Under the pieces are notes generated by a model, which saw nothing but the letters and a program-made list of their open reading frames with translations, had not been told where the DNA came from and did no database searches. DNA of 9,790 bases from Bacteroidales bacterium UBA2559 (lineage in GTDB: Bacteria; Bacteroidota; Bacteroidia; Bacteroidales; Bacteroidaceae): assembly GCA_002340405.1 (NCBI GenBank), contig DDLZ01000011.1, forward strand, positions 1 to 9,790, given 5' to 3'. Positions within the stretch are counted from its first letter, which is position 1. The number at the start of each line of letters is the position of its first letter. The position numbers and the translations under genes are program-made. Of this stretch, positions 1 through 6,499 are shown one piece after another.

Positions 1-1235
1 TCGGTTCCATCAATCATACGTACGCCGGTTATGCAGTATTTGTTAAGGACAGTGCCGATGAGCAGGGGTACAAATCCAAGGCCGATGTTTTGAACCCAGA
101 AGATAAGGGCGTAGGCCGAACCCAGAAGCTTTTGCGGTATGATTTTAGGCACGCTGGGCCACATGGCCGACGGCACCAGCGAGAAGGCAACGCCAAGCAA
201 TATCATTATAAATGTGGCGAACCACCAGTAGTTCAAAATAGGCAGTGCGAACAGCACGTGAACCAATATGAGCAGCAATGAGCCTATTATCATGATGGTG
301 GCTCCCTTGCCCTTTTTATCATAGATGCTGCCAAACAGCGGGGTCATTATCAGATTGCCAAACGGGATCAGGCTCGGAATTATGCCGGCCAGACTGGTAC
401 TCACGCCGTATTTGTTCTCCATAAGCGATGCGGCATACTTCATAAAGGGGAAGACTGCCGAATAGAACATAAGGCACAGCAGGGCAATGAGCCAGAATCC
501 GCGGTTGGTGACTATCAGTTTGAGGTCTTTGACTCTAAAGACATCATCGGGTTCGGTGCGGTCCTGAGCAACTTCGATATCGTACTGTTTGTCCATGTAG
601 CAGTAAACAAGGTAGGCCAGGAGTCCGATGCAGAGCAGGATAGCCGATATGAGCAGCGGAGTTGAGAGAGAGAAGCGCTTGACCAGCATGGGGCTGAATA
701 CCAGAGCGGCAGCTGTTCCCAGACGGGCTACGGCTACCTGAACGCCCATGGCCAGGGCCAGCTCCTTTCCTTTGAACCACTTGGTTATGACCTTGGTTAC
801 CGTTATTCCGCAGTTCTCCGTTCCCACCGCGAAAATGGCATAGCCAAGACAGGCCACAAATACCTGTGTGCGAATTCCGAACACCGTTCCGGCCTCGGGA
901 CCGGGCGATATGTAGGTTACTGCATAGTATTTGATCAGGGCGCCTATTATCATCAGTATGCTGGTCGCTATTCCGGTGAACCTGACACCCAGCTTGTCCA
1001 GTATTATGCCGCCGAATATGAGCATAAAAAGGAAAACGTTGAACCAGCAGTAGGCCCAGTTAAACTGTCCGAACTCGATACTGGTCCAACCCATTTGCTT
1101 TTCAAGCATGGTCATAAGTGGCGAAAGCGCATCGGTCAGGAAATATCCCCACATCATAGTGAAAGAGACTATGATAAGCACTATCCAACGGGAACTCTTA
1201 CTCTCACTAATTTTCTTAATGATAATTTTAGACAT
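1..1235 (-). CDS. MFS transporter, MFSD1-like (3' end cut by window)
   Basis: An inner-membrane transporter of the major facilitator superfamily. From the ATG at 1233-1235 it reads 411 codons without a stop and leaves the window, so the last part is missing. The protein is strongly hydrophobic with about a dozen predicted membrane segments; the first is near residues 17-37. The MFS loop motif after TM2 is visible (GGIILDKLGVR, residues 75-85), with a weaker second copy (GSIYDKKGK, 302-310) in the C-terminal half. Several short stretches resemble the eukaryotic MFSD1 subgroup as I remember it: WFKGKEL with a following GVQVAVARLG (153-173), AVFPF (260-264) and AMWP...QNIGLG (357-386). Human MFSD1 is a lysosomal dipeptide transporter; the substrate here is unknown. 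It is divergent from purB and has its own promoter about 41 nt upstream of the start. ATGs further upstream are out of frame. Confidence 0.93.
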   Translation of the reverse strand, partial: MSKIIIKKISESKSSRWIVLIIVSFTMMWGYFLTDALSPLMTMLEKQMGWTSIEFGQFNWAYCWFNVFLFMLIFGGIILDKLGVRFTGIATSILMIIGALIKYYAVTYISPGPEAGTVFGIRTQVFVACLGYAIFAVGTENCGITVTKVITKWFKGKELALAMGVQVAVARLGTAAALVFSPMLVKRFSLSTPLLISAILLCIGLLAYLVYCYMDKQYDIEVAQDRTEPDDVFRVKDLKLIVTNRGFWLIALLCLMFYSAVFPFMKYAASLMENKYGVSTSLAGIIPSLIPFGNLIMTPLFGSIYDKKGKGATIMIIGSLLLILVHVLFALPILNYWWFATFIMILLGVAFSLVPSAMWPSVPKIIPQKLLGSAYALIFWVQNIGLGFVPLLIGTVLNKYCITGVRMIDGT

Positions 1236-1275
1236 ATTTAAACATTTTGCATTGTCCTTTAATATTTAGATGGTA

Positions 1276-1283
1276 CAAAATTA
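1276..1283 (-). promoter_or_regulatory. Bacteroidetes-type -7 box for the MFS gene
   Basis: On the minus strand this reads TAATTTTG, a full match to the Bacteroidetes -7 consensus TAnnTTTG. It sits 41 nt upstream of the MFS start codon at 1235, implying a leader of roughly 35 nt. I see no good TTTG at the expected -33 position. The box is the mirror image of the purB -7 box, 12 bp away, so the two promoters face away from each other and overlap. Confidence 0.55.
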
Positions 1284-1295
1284 TGAAATTCTTAG

Positions 1296-1303
1296 TAATT
1301 TTG
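1296..1303 (+). promoter_or_regulatory. Bacteroidetes-type -7 box for purB
   Basis: TAATTTTG matches TAnnTTTG exactly. Transcription would start near 1308-1312, giving a leader of about 35 nt before the GTG at 1345. It lies inside the longest possible purB reading frame (ATG at 1270), which argues against that upstream start. No convincing -33 TTTG is seen. The box is followed directly by a perfect 10-bp palindrome, GCAGCGCTGC (1303-1312), at the probable start site. Confidence 0.6.
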
Positions 1304-1344
1304 CAGCGCTGCTGAGAAGTAGATTACAAATTGTACCTAAAAAA

Positions 1345-2691
1345 GTGAAATTGAATGAACTTACGGCTGTATCCCCGATAGACGGGCGGTACCGTGGCAA
1401 GACACAGAACCTTGCGTATTATTTTTCAGAGTACGCCCTTATAAGATATAGGGTAAGAGTTGAAATCGAGTATTTTATTGCACTCTGCGAGTCCGGACTC
1501 CCGCAATTGGCAGGAGTGTCGGGTGCGTCGTTTGAAAGTTTACAACAAATATGTAGAGATTTCAGTGAAGATGATGCCGTACACATAAAAGAGATTGAGA
1601 AAGTTACAAATCACGATGTTAAGGCGGTCGAGTATTTCCTCAAGGAGAAGTTTGACCTGATCCCGAACCTTGTTCCTTATAAGGAGTTTATACATTTCGG
1701 ACTTACATCACAGGATATCAACAATACCGCAGTTCCCCTTTCAATCAAGGAGGCATTGGAGAATCTCTATTATCCGGCCATTCAGGAGTTAATTGACAAG
1801 CTGGAGGAGTATGCCGCCCGTTGGAAGGATATCCCGATGCTGGCCCGTACCCACGGGCAGCCCGCTTCACCTACACGTCTTGGCAAGGAGATAGAGGTCT
1901 TTGCATACCGTCTCAGTGAGCAGTTTAAACAGCTTCAGTCGGTGCCGATATCAGCCAAGTTCGGCGGCGCCACAGGCAATTTCAATGCTCACCATGTGGC
2001 CTATCCCTATATGGACTGGAAGGCTTTTGGCACTAAATTTCTTAGTGAGAAATTGGGTCTGGTACGTGAGGAATATACCACACAGATATCGAACTACGAC
2101 AATCTGGCCGCTCTGTTCGATGCCATGAAGCGTATGAATACAATCCAGATTGATATGAACCGCGATTTTTGGCAGTATATTTCGATGGACTACTTCAAGC
2201 AGCAGATCAAAGCCGGCGAGGTAGGTTCGAGCGCCATGCCGCACAAAGTCAATCCCATCGATTTTGAAAATGCCGAGGGCAATCTGGGCATATCAAATGC
2301 CATTCTGGAGCATCTGGCAAGCAAATTACCCGTTTCACGTTTGCAGCGTGACCTGACGGATTCCACAGTTACACGTAATATAGGGGTGCCGTTCGGACAC
2401 ACAATGATTGCAATAGCAAGTTCGCTCAAGGGACTTGACAAATTGCTCGTTAACGAAGCCGGTATTGCCGCCGATCTGGAGAGATGCTGGAGCGTAGTGG
2501 CCGAGGCCATACAGACAATCCTGCGTCGTGAAGGTTATCCTAACCCGTATGAAGCACTAAAAGAGCTTACAAGAACGAACAATACTATAACAAAAGAATC
2601 AATAAGGGAGTTTATTAACAAGCTTGATGTGAGCGAAAACGTCAAGAAAGAGCTTTTAGCAATTACGCCGAATAACTATTTCGGCATTTAA
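1345..2691 (+). CDS. purB: Adenylosuccinate lyase
   Basis: Catalyses two steps of purine synthesis in the cytoplasm: SAICAR to AICAR plus fumarate, and adenylosuccinate to AMP plus fumarate. It belongs to the aspartase/fumarase superfamily and acts as a homotetramer. I chose the GTG at 1345 (448 aa): the protein then begins VKLNELTAVSPIDGRY, like the usual start of long-form PurB proteins such as that of E. coli, and the promoter at 1296-1303 lies just upstream. The in-frame ATG at 1270 would add 25 residues unlike the family. Visible motifs in the 448-aa numbering are TSQDIN (121-126), RTHGQPASPT (168-177) with the probable catalytic His170, and the fumarate-lyase signature GSSAMPHKVNP (294-304) carrying the mobile-loop catalytic Ser. 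First gene of the likely purB-rluB-asnS transcript; 54 nt separate its stop from the next start. Confidence 0.97.
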   Translation: MKLNELTAVSPIDGRYRGKTQNLAYYFSEYALIRYRVRVEIEYFIALCESGLPQLAGVSGASFESLQQICRDFSEDDAVHIKEIEKVTNHDVKAVEYFLKEKFDLIPNLVPYKEFIHFGLTSQDINNTAVPLSIKEALENLYYPAIQELIDKLEEYAARWKDIPMLARTHGQPASPTRLGKEIEVFAYRLSEQFKQLQSVPISAKFGGATGNFNAHHVAYPYMDWKAFGTKFLSEKLGLVREEYTTQISNYDNLAALFDAMKRMNTIQIDMNRDFWQYISMDYFKQQIKAGEVGSSAMPHKVNPIDFENAEGNLGISNAILEHLASKLPVSRLQRDLTDSTVTRNIGVPFGHTMIAIASSLKGLDKLLVNEAGIAADLERCWSVVAEAIQTILRREGYPNPYEALKELTRTNNTITKESIREFINKLDVSENVKKELLAITPNNYFGI

Positions 2692-2745
2692 TTATGAAAA
2701 AAACCAAATATTAATCAGGCCGTGAAGTCCGAAAAAATTAGATTT

Positions 2746-4116
2746 ATGGAAATTGAAAAAGGAAACAGGTTTTACGATGAAAATGTTAACCGTGATGAGT
2801 TTGAAAACAACTTTAACACGTTTACAGAAGGAATGGTAGAAAACAGAAACGAAAACCGCAAGGATGGACGTCCACGGTTTGTCAGAGCCGATTCCGGAAA
2901 TCGTCAATACACGAGGGTAGAACGTCCGTCCCGAAAGAGTGATGACAATCAGGAAGGCTACGGTCAGGAGAGACCCCGCCGACAGTATAACAGACAGAGT
3001 GACGGTCAGTATGGTCAGGAGAGACCATATTACAGCCAGAATCGCCAGAGCGGTTATCAGAGCCGTGGCGGACAGGGTACGTATGGACGCAGTCAGTACG
3101 GCCAGGAGAGGCCAAGGTATAACTACAATCAGAGTCGCCAGAATGAGAATTCTCAGGATACGCAGCCACGTTTTTACAGGGAGCGTGTCCAGGGACAGGA
3201 TGGCGGACAGCAGGGTGGCTACCAGCGTCAGTACCGTCCCCGTCAGGAGGGCGGATATCAGCGTCAGGGCGGTTATGGCCGTCAGCCGTACGGACAAGGC
3301 GGTTACCAGCAGCGCGGCTATCGTAAGCCTGTGCAGAATCGTCCTGACAGCCGTAAGCGCATAGAGTATCATGACGTTGTTCACGATCCCAACGAGGAGA
3401 TCCGTCTTAATAAATATCTTGCCAATGCCGGTGTCTGTTCGCGTCGTGAGGCCGATGATTTCATTCAGGCAGGCGTGGTGAAGGTTAACGGTCAGACCGT
3501 GACAGAATTGGGCGTTAAGGTACGCCGTGGCGACAACGTTCTGTTCCACGACCAGATTGTGAGTATCGAGCGTAAGATCTACATACTTCTAAACAAGCCT
3601 AAGGACTGTGTCACTACCGTTGATGATCCTCAGGAGCGCAGGACAGTTATGGATTGCATTAAGGGCGCCTGCAAAGAGCGTGTTTACCCGGTCGGTCGCC
3701 TGGACCGCAACACTACCGGCGTACTGCTTCTTACCAACGATGGCGAGTTGGCTACACGCCTTACGCATCCCAAGTTTTTGAAGAAGAAAATCTATCATGT
3801 CCGTTTGGACCGTGCGGTTGCATCGGAAGATATGCAGACACTGCTAAATGGCGTCAAGATAGGCGAAGAGGAGGGCGATGTTGTCCGTGCCGATGAGGTG
3901 AGCTATGTAAACGACGACAAGACTCAGGTGGGTATTGAAATCCATTCGGGACGCAACCGCGTTGTAAGACGTATGTTCGATGCCCTGGGATATCGTGTCA
4001 TAAGACTTGACCGTGTACAGTTTGCAGGACTTACAAAAAAGAGATTACGCCGTGGTGACTGGCGCTTCCTTACCGAAAAGGAGGTCAATATGCTCCGTAT
4101 GGGTGCATACGAGTAA
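2746..4116 (+). CDS. rluB: RluB/RsuA-family pseudouridine synthase with long disordered N-terminus
   Basis: Converts a uridine in rRNA to pseudouridine; the closest known function is RluB, which modifies 23S rRNA near U2605, but RluE or RluF type specificity is not excluded. I prefer the ATG at 2746 (456 aa); an in-frame GTG at 2722 would add eight residues. After an acidic start, residues about 30-205 form a low-complexity Gln/Arg/Gly/Tyr/Asn-rich segment with three GQERP copies and several GGYQRQ-like units. An S4 RNA-binding domain follows at about 218-264 ([18 protein letters not shown]), then the catalytic domain with [11 protein letters not shown] and the signature [17 protein letters not shown], whose Asp (about residue 320) is the catalytic residue. 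RluB enzymes elsewhere are about 250-300 aa, so the extension accounts for the extra length. It lies between purB and asnS, probably co-transcribed. Confidence 0.92.
   Translation: MEIEKGNRFYDENVNRDEFENNFNTFTEGMVENRNENRKDGRPRFVRADSGNRQYTRVERPSRKSDDNQEGYGQERPRRQYNRQSDGQYGQERPYYSQNRQSGYQSRGGQGTYGRSQYGQERPRYNYNQSRQNENSQDTQPRFYRERVQGQDGGQQGGYQRQYRPRQEGGYQRQGGYGRQPYGQGGYQQRGYRKPVQNRPDSRKRIEYHDVVHDPNEEIRLNKYLANAGVCSRREADDFIQAGVVKVNGQTVTELGVKVRRGDNVLFHDQIVSIERKIYILLNKPKDCVTTVDDPQERRTVMDCIKGACKERVYPVGRLDRNTTGVLLLTNDGELATRLTHPKFLKKKIYHVRLDRAVASEDMQTLLNGVKIGEEEGDVVRADEVSYVNDDKTQVGIEIHSGRNRVVRRMFDALGYRVIRLDRVQFAGLTKKRLRRGDWRFLTEKEVNMLRMGAYE
2830..3375 (+). repeat. Repetitive low-complexity coding segment in the pseudouridine synthase gene
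   Basis: The segment encodes the Q/R/G/Y-rich extension. At DNA level the unit GGTCAGGAGAGACC is repeated near 2964 and 3014, with a diverged copy (GGCCAGGAGAGGCC) near 3100. Further on, GGCGGATATCAGCGTCAG-like units encode GGYQRQ. Copies are imperfect and all stay in frame, which indicates selection for composition, with repeat slippage as the likely source of length change. Confidence 0.7.
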
Positions 4117-4148
4117 AGTCCATTAATTTTAATGTTTTTGAAATAGAT

Positions 4149-5564
4149 ATGAAGAGAACCAGAATTGTCGATCTTCTGAAATCCGTCGATTATGGTCAGG
4201 AGGTGCTTGTCAAAGGATGGGTCAGAACCCGTCGTAACAGCAAGTCTGTTGGGTTTATTGCCTTGAATGACGGCTCGACAATCAAGAATATCCAGATTGT
4301 GGCTGACATGGAGAAGTTCAGCGACGATCTGATGAAAAAGATTACCACAGGCGCTTGCCTGAGTGTAACGGGTACAATGGTGCAAAGCATAGGCTCAGGC
4401 CAGGCCGTTGAGGTACAGGCCGATAAGATAGAGGTCCTGGGTACATGCGATGACGATTATCCCATGCAGAAGAAAGGCCAGTCTTTTGAATATATGCGTC
4501 AGAATGCGCATATGCGCCTGCGTACTAACACTTTCGGGGCTGTGATGCGTATCCGTCACAACATGTCGATAGCCATACATAAGTTTTTCCATGATCACGG
4601 ATTCTACTATTTCCATACCCCGATTATAACCGCATCGGACTGTGAGGGTGCAGGAAATATGTTTCAGGTTACAACTCTTGACCTGGCGAAAGTGGCAAAG
4701 GATGGTGAGGTCGATTATAGTCAGGATTTTTTCGGAAAACATGTCAACCTGACGGTATCGGGGCAGCTAGAGGGTGAGCTGGGGGCTACGGCACTTGGTG
4801 CAATATATACCTTCGGACCCACTTTCCGTGCTGAAAATTCCAACACTCCGCGCCACCTGTCGGAATTCTGGATGATCGAGCCGGAAGTATGCTTCATAGA
4901 CCTTCCGGAGCTTATGGACCTTGAGGAAAAGTTCATCAAGTATTGTGTGCAGTGGGCTCTTGACAACTGCAGCGATGACCTTGAGTTCCTTAACAATATG
5001 ATTGACAAGGGACTTATTGAGCGTCTGAAAGGCATTGTCAATACCGAATTCGTACGTCTCTCTTACACCGAGGGTATAGAGATCCTGCAGAAAGCCATCC
5101 GTGGCGGCCGTAAGTTTGATTTCCCCTGCAACTGGGGCGATGACCTCTCTTCAGAGCACGAGCGTTATCTGGTTGAAGAGTACTTCAAAAAGCCGGTAAT
5201 AATGACCCATTATCCTAAAGCCATAAAGGCCTTCTACATGAAGATTGATGAACAGAATCCCGTCTATGACGGCAAGGAGATGGATCAGACCGTTCAGGGT
5301 ACCGATATGCTCTTTCCGCAGATAGGTGAGATTATAGGCGGTTCGGTACGTGAGGAGAATTATGACAAACTTGTAAACGAGATAGAGGAACGTAATATTC
5401 CCATGAAAGATTTGTGGTGGTATCTTGATACACGCCGTTTCGGCTCATGTCCTCATGCCGGATTCGGACTCGGATTTGAACGGCTTATCCTGTTTATCAC
5501 CGGACTGCAGAATATCCGCGACGTTATTCCGTTCCCCAGAACTCCCCGCAATGTGGAGTTCTAA
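4149..5564 (+). CDS. asnS: Asparaginyl-tRNA synthetase
   Basis: A class IIb aminoacyl-tRNA synthetase that activates asparagine with ATP and loads it onto tRNA-Asn in the cytoplasm. It is 471 aa, the usual size. The N-terminal OB-fold anticodon-binding domain is visible at about residues 18-100 ([18 protein letters not shown]). Class II motif 1 lies around 143-160 ([17 protein letters not shown]), motif 2 around 221-246 with FRAE at 226-229 and [12 protein letters not shown], and motif 3 near the C-terminus ([10 protein letters not shown], 438-447, with the ATP-binding Arg). [11 protein letters not shown] and SGQLEGE point to AsnRS; the protein is complete. The start ATG is 32 nt after the upstream stop, with no strong Shine-Dalgarno and no clear TAnnTTTG box in the gap, so co-transcription with purB and rluB is likely. 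It is convergent with the next gene, 24 nt apart. Confidence 0.97.
   Translation: MKRTRIVDLLKSVDYGQEVLVKGWVRTRRNSKSVGFIALNDGSTIKNIQIVADMEKFSDDLMKKITTGACLSVTGTMVQSIGSGQAVEVQADKIEVLGTCDDDYPMQKKGQSFEYMRQNAHMRLRTNTFGAVMRIRHNMSIAIHKFFHDHGFYYFHTPIITASDCEGAGNMFQVTTLDLAKVAKDGEVDYSQDFFGKHVNLTVSGQLEGELGATALGAIYTFGPTFRAENSNTPRHLSEFWMIEPEVCFIDLPELMDLEEKFIKYCVQWALDNCSDDLEFLNNMIDKGLIERLKGIVNTEFVRLSYTEGIEILQKAIRGGRKFDFPCNWGDDLSSEHERYLVEEYFKKPVIMTHYPKAIKAFYMKIDEQNPVYDGKEMDQTVQGTDMLFPQIGEIIGGSVREENYDKLVNEIEERNIPMKDLWWYLDTRRFGSCPHAGFGLGFERLILFITGLQNIRDVIPFPRTPRNVEF
5538..5562. terminator. Hairpin over the asnS stop codon, possible terminator
   Basis: AGAACTCC (5538-5545) and GGAGTTCT (5555-5562) form a perfect 8-bp stem with a 9-nt loop. 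The stem ends on the T of the asnS TAA. The tail on the plus strand is only loosely U-rich (CTCTCTGTTTGATTGTTATTT) and begins about 10 nt later, so this is not a textbook intrinsic terminator. Its place between two convergent genes fits a role in ending transcription in either direction. Confidence 0.35.
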
Positions 5565-5588
5565 GGAAGGGACCTCTCTGTTTGATTG

Positions 5589-6215
5589 TTATTTAAGCTC
5601 GGCTTTTACCTGAGTAATCATATCCTTGTGCTGCTCATCTTCGACTGTCAGGGTAGATGTCAGCTCAACTGTTTTCGCATTGTCATTTGTTGAAAATGCT
5701 CCGCTGTAGAGCAGAATGCTGTTGTTATAGAGGGTGGCCTCAAGGTATATCTTGTAATTGCCTGCCGGGACTGTTTTTCCCTGACTGTCCTTAAAATCCC
5801 AGGAGTAGGTCTGTACTCCGCTTGCTGCCGGAGTGGCGCCGCTGATGGCATCAATCTGCGCATCGGTCAAGGTGTCGGCTGCGGCGTTGGTGACCCATGT
5901 GGGAACGCATGTGGGACGGTAAGTGTAGCCGCGACGGCGCTCCTGTGTAACTTGTGTACTCTGTGGGCCTTGCGGACCTTGCGGACCCCGTACGCGTCCT
6001 TTTGTGGTAAACTGTGTTACAAAGAGTGTGCGAACAACTTTGCCTTCGGAATTTTCAACCCAAACGGCATACTGGTTGGAGCCGGATCCGCTCTGTTTCT
6101 GGTAGTTGAACGAGAGCTCAAGCACTGTGGCTTTTTTTGAGGTGCTTTGCTGAGCTGCCACCGGTATTGCAGGGAGGACAGCCATAATGGCCAGAATCAG
6201 GATTTTTGTTTTCAT
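5589..6215 (-). CDS. Secreted DUF2271-like protein with a collagen-like GPQ tract
   Basis: A small exported protein of unknown function. From the ATG at 6213-6215 it is 208 aa; an ATG three codons upstream (6222-6224) is possible, but the shorter start gives a cleaner signal peptide. Residues 1-21 are a Sec signal peptide (MKTKILILAIMAVLP..AQA-like, ending AIPVAAQQ). The mature part looks like the DUF2271 family: YAVWVENSEGKVVRTLF (49-65), ISGATP (124-129), SWDFKDSQGKTVPAGNY (138-154) and a following strand YKIYLEATLYNN, suggesting a beta-rich periplasmic fold. Unusual is GPQGPQGPQ at 77-85, three perfect collagen-type Gly-X-Y triplets, followed by an Arg-rich stretch. The only cysteine of the mature protein is near residue 103. 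It has its own promoter about 42 nt upstream and lies convergent with asnS. The family call is from memory of motifs and is moderately sure. Confidence 0.88.
   Translation of the reverse strand: MKTKILILAIMAVLPAIPVAAQQSTSKKATVLELSFNYQKQSGSGSNQYAVWVENSEGKVVRTLFVTQFTTKGRVRGPQGPQGPQSTQVTQERRRGYTYRPTCVPTWVTNAAADTLTDAQIDAISGATPAASGVQTYSWDFKDSQGKTVPAGNYKIYLEATLYNNSILLYSGAFSTNDNAKTVELTSTLTVEDEQHKDMITQVKAELK
5961..5987 (-). repeat. Three tandem 9-bp units encoding Gly-Pro-Gln
   Basis: On the minus strand the units are GGTCCGCAA, GGTCCGCAA and GGCCCACAG, three tandem codon triplets for Gly-Pro-Gln. The first two are identical and the third differs at synonymous sites only. Such short tandem units are prone to slippage, so the copy number may vary among strains. 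Confidence 0.75.
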
Positions 6216-6256
6216 ATCATACATTATTTAGGTTATTTAAAGACCGATATTTCCCT

Positions 6257-6285
6257 CAAAGATAATTATTTATGATAAATATCAA
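6257..6285 (-). promoter_or_regulatory. Promoter of the DUF2271-like gene
   Basis: Read on the minus strand, a TTG (6283-6285) lies 18 nt before TATCTTTG (6257-6264), a full match to the Bacteroidetes -7 consensus TAnnTTTG with a -33-like TTG. The implied start is near 6250, with a leader of about 35 nt to the ATG at 6215. The spacer is very AT-rich and contains a small palindrome (ATTTATgATAAAT). This is the most complete promoter in the window. Confidence 0.6.
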
Positions 6286-6292
6286 CTCCAAT

Positions 6293-6323
6293 CTACATTT
6301 ATTTTTTGAGTTCTAAAATGTAG
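6293..6323. other. AT-rich stem-loop, possible terminator downstream of the GHL10 gene
   Basis: CTACATTT (6293-6300) and AAATGTAG (6316-6323) form an 8-bp perfect stem with a 15-nt loop that holds a T6 run on the plus strand. It lies after the phased array in the direction of the GHL10 transcript and just upstream of the DUF2271 promoter. No U-tract follows on the minus strand, so a terminator role is only a possibility. Confidence 0.25.
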
Positions 6324-6372
6324 CTGAAAAAATAGGTTGGAAAAAAGATAGAAATAAACTGGAGAGTCCGGT

Positions 6373-6486
6373 ATAAAGGCGGGGAACGGTCCGGTATAGG
6401 AGTCCATAAAGCCGGTGTAAAGTTCAATAAGAACCTGAAATAAACTCACTGTAAAGCTCAACAAAGACCCAATAGATCAACATAAA
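6373..6486. repeat. Degenerate ~11-nt phased NTAAA motif array
   Basis: Plus-strand pentamers of the form (A/G)TAAA or close variants start at 6373, 6396, 6406, 6417, 6427, 6440, 6451, 6461, 6472 and 6482. The steps are 23 (two turns), 10, 11, 10, 13, 11, 10, 11 and 10 nt, close to the DNA helical repeat. Longer units are visible: TCCGGTATA twice (6367-6375, 6390-6398), and TGTAAAGTTCAATAA (6416-6430) matched by TGTAAAGCTCAACAA (6450-6464), 34 nt apart. On the minus strand the motif is TTTAY and begins about 14 nt after the GHL10 stop codon, so it would form the 3' untranslated part of that mRNA. An open frame through it (minus 6282-6464) is not believed to be a gene, since the period is not a multiple of three. 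Function unknown. Confidence 0.55.
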
Positions 6487-6499
6487 CTACTAGAGATAG

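Noticed and set aside
90..780. Short open frames on both strands within the left-edge region (for example 90-281 plus, 544-780 minus)
   Set aside because: The continuous MFS reading frame covers the whole stretch to the window edge with clear membrane segments and motifs; these are shadows.
1272..1337. GGTACAA/TTGTACC inverted repeat around the divergent promoters, considered as an invertible-promoter site
   Set aside because: Only 7 bp per arm, much shorter than known Bacteroides invertible-promoter repeats. No recombinase gene is nearby, one arm overlaps a -7 box, and a phase-variable essential purB is implausible.
2694..2714. Six-codon frame MKKTKY between purB and the pseudouridine synthase gene, overlapping close to the purB stop
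   Set aside because: Too short to judge; no attenuator-like codon bias or hairpins are associated with it, so a leader peptide cannot be supported.
2692..3549. 285-codon open frame on the minus strand opposite the pseudouridine synthase gene
   Set aside because: It is the antisense shadow of the CAG/CGT/GGC-rich repeat segment, whose complement contains few stops. The product is a monotonous Leu/Thr/Ala/Ile string with no family features, and the plus-strand gene is certain.
6282..6464. 60-codon open frame on the minus strand in the 6225-6499 gap
   Set aside because: It runs through the phased ~11-nt array, overlaps the promoter of the next gene, and shows no family resemblance. Its aromatic-rich product is what TTTAY repeats would encode by chance.
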